Shown: positions 6,313 through 8,704 of the stretch, in pieces
Position numbering within the stretch: the stretch's first letter is position 1
Layout: each line of letters opens with the position of its first letter
Assembly (NCBI GenBank): GCA_025450095.1
Contig: JANWID010000036.1
Span: forward strand, 1 to 8,704
Length of the DNA stretch: 8,704 nucleotides
Direction of reading: 5' to 3'
DNA from: Bacteroidia bacterium
GTDB taxonomy: Bacteria; Bacteroidota; Bacteroidia; AKYH767-A; OLB10
Notes under the pieces: generated by a model
Seen by the model: the letters and a program-made list of their open reading frames with translations, nothing else
Database searches by the model: none
Told to the model about the DNA's origin: nothing
Made by a program: the position numbers and the translations under genes

Positions 6313-6663
6313 CTACTTAATTAGACTTTTCCTTGTTGTGATAACTATTTTCGAAAGAATATTGAGAATGTCATTTGCTTCTTTTAAGTATGATTTTAGA
6401 TCCAGTCCAGGATCTTCAGCCTGGATGAGTTTCAGCCAATAATTCGTTTCCCGGGCCTCCTTGTTTGCAATAATTAACTTTGATAAAAAATCTCTTTTTG
6501 ATGCACCACCAATTGCTTCTTCGACATTAGCACCAATGCTTGTTCCGGATCTCAAAAGTTGATTTGCCAAAACATGATCCTGTTTTTGTTTAAGCTGCCT
6601 GTATAATTTAATCATTGATATTGCAAATTCGAATGTTTTTTGTTGAATAAGATTGTTTTTCAT
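6313..6663 (-). CDS. Four-helix-bundle protein, 23S rRNA intervening-sequence (IVP) family
   Basis: This 116-residue protein belongs to the family first seen as ORFs inside 23S rRNA intervening sequences (S23/IVP). The family is structurally related to the Avd accessory protein of diversity-generating retroelements. It is predicted all-helical, basic and cytoplasmic, without signal or membrane segments. Family hallmarks are LLRSGTSIGANVEEA (36-50), between helices one and two, and the helix NKEARETNYWLKLIQ (67-81). Length is typical (110-130). Members form pentamers in known structures and are thought to bind nucleic acid, but no precise function is established. It lies between pdhA and pdhC in the same direction, 98 bases after pdhA and 47 before pdhC, enclosed by inverted repeats. 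Nothing links it to pyruvate metabolism, so I infer a later insertion. No reverse transcriptase, variable repeat or rRNA gene is nearby. The ATG at 6661-6663 gives the usual N-terminus. Confidence 0.9.
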   Translation of the reverse strand: MKNNLIQQKTFEFAISMIKLYRQLKQKQDHVLANQLLRSGTSIGANVEEAIGGASKRDFLSKLIIANKEARETNYWLKLIQAEDPGLDLKSYLKEANDILNILSKIVITTRKSLIK

Positions 6664-6723
6664 TATATAAAGTGTTAGTAATAAAAAATAGATAAAATTC
6701 TAACTACAAATGATGTCAATCCC

Positions 6724-6756
6724 CAATTTTAAATTTTTAATTCTTAATTTTTAATT
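6724..6756 (-). repeat. Right inverted repeat of the four-helix-bundle cassette
   Basis: This arm lies five bases downstream of the pdhA stop codon on the minus strand and is the inverted counterpart of 6277-6309. In a pdhA-to-pdhC transcript it would come first and pair with the copy in the pdhC leader. Confidence 0.65.
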
Positions 6757-6761
6757 TCATT

Positions 6762-7790
6762 TTACTCAATTATATATGGATAAGGATCAGAGTAAACATC
6801 TTTGAACAATTCATCCGGAGTTGGGTATGGTGATTCTTCAGCAAACTTAACACTTGCTTCAACAATATCGTTCACACGTTTATTAATCGTTTCAATATCC
6901 GCTTCAGATGCCATATTGTTTTCAAATAATTTTTGCTTAACAATTTCAACAGGATCTTTTGCTTTATAACTTTCCACTTCTTCCTTAGTACGATACTTCG
7001 CCGGATCACTCATTGAATGTCCTTTATAACGGTACGTTTCCATTTCGAGCAACACGGGACCATTTCCTTTTCGAGCATGGTTCACTGCTTTTTCCATTGC
7101 AAGATGCACCGCTTCCGGACTCATGCCATCGACGGGCTCCGAAGGCATGTCGTAAGATTGTCCCAGCTTATAAAGACTCGTAACATTGCTGGTACGTTCC
7201 ACCGATGTTCCCATCGCGTAAGCATTATTTTCAATAATGAAAATAACCGGCAGCTTCCAGAGCATGGCCATGTTCAGCGCTTCATGAAACGCACCCTGGC
7301 GAACAGCGCCATCTCCCATGTAACATACACAAACATTATCGGTGCCTTTGTATTGTTCCGCGAAAGCGATTCCCGCACCCAGCGGAATTTGCCCACCCAC
7401 AATTCCATGGCCGCCAAAAAACCGATGCTCGTTTGAGAACATGTGCATGGATCCGCCTTTGCCTTTGGAACAACCTGTAATTTTTCCGAACAGCTCTGCC
7501 ATAACTTCATTGGCCGAAATTCCTTTGGCTAACGCATGTGCATGATCGCGGTACGCAGTGATCATTGCATCTTCTTTTCGCAATACCGTCATGGCACCGG
7601 CCATCACCGCTTCCTGTCCGATGTACAAGTGACAAAATCCTTTTATCTTCTGCACCCCATAAAGCTGACCAGCCCGTTCTTCAAATCTTCTCATGAGATA
7701 CATCAGTTCGTACCAGAACAAATAGGTATCCTTGTCAAATTTGCTTTTAGTTGCCGGGTTCTGCTTTTCCACTTTGACGTTCGTTGACAT
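6762..7790 (-). CDS. pdhA: Pyruvate dehydrogenase E1 component, alpha subunit
   Basis: This 342-residue subunit pairs with E1 beta to form the thiamine-diphosphate-dependent enzyme that decarboxylates pyruvate and acetylates the E2 lipoyl group. The TPP-binding motif starts at MGDGAVRQGAFHEA (158-171) and ends at IIENN (185-189). The conserved YRDHAHALAKG (80-90) and GGSMHMFS (112-119) are present, as is the YRYKGHSMSDPAKYR loop (253-267), which in mammalian E1 alpha carries the regulatory serines. The length is that of an alpha-only subunit, so the enzyme needs a separate beta subunit, which is not in this window. The ATG at 7788-7790 precedes a short variable N-terminus. A candidate promoter lies at 7841-7872. 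It is first in the cluster leading to the four-helix-bundle gene and pdhC. A branched-chain 2-oxoacid E1 alpha is less likely given the GQLYGVQKIKGFCHLYIGQE region typical of pyruvate enzymes. Confidence 0.93.
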   Translation of the reverse strand: MSTNVKVEKQNPATKSKFDKDTYLFWYELMYLMRRFEERAGQLYGVQKIKGFCHLYIGQEAVMAGAMTVLRKEDAMITAYRDHAHALAKGISANEVMAELFGKITGCSKGKGGSMHMFSNEHRFFGGHGIVGGQIPLGAGIAFAEQYKGTDNVCVCYMGDGAVRQGAFHEALNMAMLWKLPVIFIIENNAYAMGTSVERTSNVTSLYKLGQSYDMPSEPVDGMSPEAVHLAMEKAVNHARKGNGPVLLEMETYRYKGHSMSDPAKYRTKEEVESYKAKDPVEIVKQKLFENNMASEADIETINKRVNDIVEASVKFAEESPYPTPDELFKDVYSDPYPYIIE

Positions 7791-7840
7791 AATTAAAGGT
7801 ATTTAACAACCAGGTATTCTCATATACCGGCTCTACCCGG

Positions 7841-7872
7841 CAAAAGTAATAAAAGTACCTCAGGCAGACGAA
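7841..7872 (-). promoter_or_regulatory. Candidate promoter of the pdhA cluster
   Basis: On the minus strand TACTTTTG (complement of 7841-7848) matches TAnnTTTG exactly. TTCG (complement of 7869-7872) lies 20 bases upstream and is one base from the TTTG of the -33 element. The leader to the pdhA ATG would be about 45 bases. This is a motif match only. Confidence 0.5.
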
Positions 7873-7924
7873 TACGTTTGTTCCTCAATTGCCGGCTGGA
7901 AAGCCTATATTCCAACGATTTGAT

Positions 7925-7932
7925 TATTTTTG
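7925..7932 (+). promoter_or_regulatory. Candidate -7 element for cytidine deaminase
   Basis: TATTTTTG matches the Bacteroidota -7 consensus and would place the start of transcription near 7939, about 17 bases before the ATG. No good TTG is found at the expected -33 position, so the call is weak. It is divergent from the pdhA promoter, the two -7 motifs being about 77 bases apart. Confidence 0.4.
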
Positions 7933-7955
7933 ATTTAACCCTTTAATGGGAATCC

Positions 7956-8450
7956 ATGAAAAAGATCACCTCCCAGTTTGAATACGAAGTTTATGATCAC
8001 GCCGGGGAGTTACCCGCAATTGATCAACAATTGTTAAAAGAAGCTACCGACGCCGCTGCAAAAGCATATGCCCCTTATTCGGGATTTAACGTAGGCGCAG
8101 CCGTGCTTCTTGAGAATGGTATTATTGTCCAGGGGAGTAACCAGGAAAATGCAGCCTACCCATCGGGATTATGTGCTGAAAGAGTGGCTGTGTTTTCAGC
8201 CAGCGCACATTACCCGGGTATCCGGATAATCGCTATTGCCATCACCGCAAAATTCAATGACAACAACATTTTATTACCGGTTTCACCCTGTGGTGATTGC
8301 CGCCAGGTAATTGCAGAATATGAACACCGTTTTGAAAAAAATATCCGCCTCATCATGACAGGTGAAAACGGTACGGTCACCGTAGTGAAAAATATTAAAA
8401 CATTATTGCCGATGCTTTTCAATTCGGAGATGCTGACAAACAAAAAATAA
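7956..8450 (+). CDS. cdd: Cytidine deaminase
   Basis: This 164-residue enzyme deaminates cytidine and deoxycytidine to uridine and deoxyuridine in pyrimidine salvage. It is a zinc enzyme of the cytoplasm. The signature is complete: CAE at residues 73-75 (C73 zinc ligand, E75 proton shuttle) and PCGDC at 111-115 (C112 and C115 zinc ligands). The SNQENAAYPSG segment (61-71) supplies the substrate-binding N62 and E64. AYAPYSGFNVGAA (38-50) is the usual substrate-side strand. The three-cysteine zinc site fits the small homotetrameric class. At 164 residues it is longer than the ~130 of B. subtilis Cdd, with an N-terminal extension of about 20 residues (MKKITSQFEYEVYDHAGELP) and a short tail. The ATG at 7956 is well placed for the -7 motif at 7925. 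It stands alone and is followed by the compound palindromic element from 8471. Confidence 0.96.
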   Translation: MKKITSQFEYEVYDHAGELPAIDQQLLKEATDAAAKAYAPYSGFNVGAAVLLENGIIVQGSNQENAAYPSGLCAERVAVFSASAHYPGIRIIAIAITAKFNDNNILLPVSPCGDCRQVIAEYEHRFEKNIRLIMTGENGTVTVVKNIKTLLPMLFNSEMLTNKK

Positions 8451-8470
8451 AATCGAAGATTTTTATCCGG

Positions 8471-8666
8471 GCGTTACCCCTGCAGCAGAGCAAAGCACGC
8501 TGCAGGGCTATCCCGTGCAGCGTGCTTTGCTCTGCTGCAGGGGTCGGGCTTTCGCTGCATACGCGCCAGGTGAATATGGTACTGAAATTTGTTCCCGTTT
8601 CTTTTTCCTCCGCCACAATTTTCGTGCGGCGGGTATGGCCCTCCGGGCACGCTCAATCCCTAACGC
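8471..8666. repeat. Compound palindromic element bounded by GCGTTA/TAACGC
   Basis: The element opens with GCGTTA (8471-8476) and closes with its reverse complement TAACGC (8661-8666). In between lie a very long hairpin (8477-8543), a spacer with TCGGGCTTTCGCTGCATACG, a CCGCCAC/GTGCGGCGG hairpin with a bulged C (8610-8632), and a GCCC-TCC-GGGC hairpin (8638-8648). I see no credible ORF. From memory, intergenic blocks that begin GGGCGTT, contain GGGTCGGGCTTTC and end ATCCCTAACGC recur in many Bacteroidota genomes. I could not verify this here. It sits 20 bases after the cytidine deaminase stop. Confidence 0.65.
8477..8543. repeat. Perfect inverted repeat with 28-bp arms
   Basis: Arms 8477-8504 and 8516-8543 are exact reverse complements. 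The 11-base centre GGGCTATCCCG can add three more pairs with one bulged G, leaving a four-base loop. CTGCAG sites occur in both arms. There is no T-run directly after the stem, so it is not a classical terminator, although it could block or stabilise the 3' end of the cytidine deaminase transcript. Confidence 0.95.
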
Positions 8667-8688
8667 GGAAAACATTTTTGTTACAAAT

Positions 8689-8704
8689 ATGCGACCCCGT
8701 TGGG
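8689..8704. repeat. Truncated copy of the GACCCC palindrome repeat
   Basis: The last 16 bases, ATGCGACCCCGTTGGG, are the exact reverse complement of 59-74. The next bases, outside the window, would be expected to be GTC if the hairpin is complete as on the left. Confidence 0.6.

Larger units (their letters stand above)
6277..6756. mobile_element. Putative cassette: four-helix-bundle gene between inverted repeats
   Basis: The segment is bounded by A/T-rich inverted repeats, 6277-6309 and 6724-6756, matching at 30 of 33 positions by direct comparison. The inner 28 positions match at 26, including a G in the middle and a G at the inner end. The only gene inside is the four-helix-bundle protein at 6313-6663. 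The cassette fits neatly between the stop of pdhA (6762) and the start of pdhC (6265). No transposase, integrase or clear target duplication is visible. In RNA the arms could form a long stem enclosing the gene, like 23S rRNA intervening sequences. Mobility and RNA processing are both inference. Confidence 0.5.

Noticed and set aside
6313..6663. Diversity-generating retroelement accessory gene (avd)
   Set aside because: The fold family is shared, but no reverse transcriptase, template repeat or variable target gene occurs in the window.
6313..6663. Antitoxin of a toxin-antitoxin pair
   Set aside because: There is no partner small ORF in the cassette and the sequence fits the IVP family much better.
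6313..6663. Insertion within a 23S rRNA gene
   Set aside because: The flanks are the coding regions of pdhA and pdhC, not rRNA.
8419..8616. Minus-strand open frames over the right-end palindrome
   Set aside because: They arise from the long inverted repeat and overlap the end of cytidine deaminase; no protein family is recognisable.

Overview
The window looks like chromosomal DNA from a member of the Bacteroidota, plausibly of the Chitinophagales/Sphingobacteriia type. The evidence is a secreted protein ending in a type IX secretion (Por) sorting domain, A/T-rich leaders without clear Shine-Dalgarno sequences, and candidate promoters with the Bacteroidota -7 motif TAnnTTTG. The lineage below phylum is an inference. 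Apart from one small gene and the intergenic DNA, the genes are ordinary housekeeping genes.

Layout from left to right: 1-320 is a non-coding edge with a GACCCC/GGGGTC hairpin and the minus-strand terminator of the next gene. 321-2351 (minus) is a 676-residue modular secreted protein with a T9SS sorting tail. 2352-2775 is non-coding and carries a 43-bp tandem repeat inside a large palindrome, then a second terminator closely similar to the first. 2776-2970 (minus) is a cold-shock protein. 3058-4695 (plus) is adenine deaminase with a TTG start. 4696-4969 is a convergent gap with two hairpins and a heptamer repeat. 4970-7790 (minus) is a cluster of pyruvate dehydrogenase E1 alpha, a 116-residue four-helix-bundle protein of the 23S rRNA intervening-sequence family, and the E2 acetyltransferase. 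7791-7955 is a divergent promoter region. 7956-8450 (plus) is cytidine deaminase. 8451-8704 is a compound palindromic element.

Functionally, pdhA and pdhC supply two components of the complex that converts pyruvate to acetyl-CoA; E1 beta and E3 must be encoded elsewhere. Adenine deaminase and cytidine deaminase are salvage enzymes but are not adjacent. The cold-shock protein is an independent unit.

The most interesting content is structural. The four-helix-bundle gene between pdhA and pdhC is enclosed by A/T-rich inverted repeats of about 33 bp (30 matches), making a cassette of about 480 bp. This resembles the arrangement of 23S rRNA intervening sequences but sits in a protein-coding operon. 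At the right end, a roughly 196-bp element bounded by GCGTTA/TAACGC contains a near-perfect hairpin with 28-bp arms and two smaller hairpins. The palindrome at 2546-2682 and the duplicated terminator modules add to the picture of a genome rich in folded intergenic repeats. None of the repeat-family claims could be tested against other sequences here.
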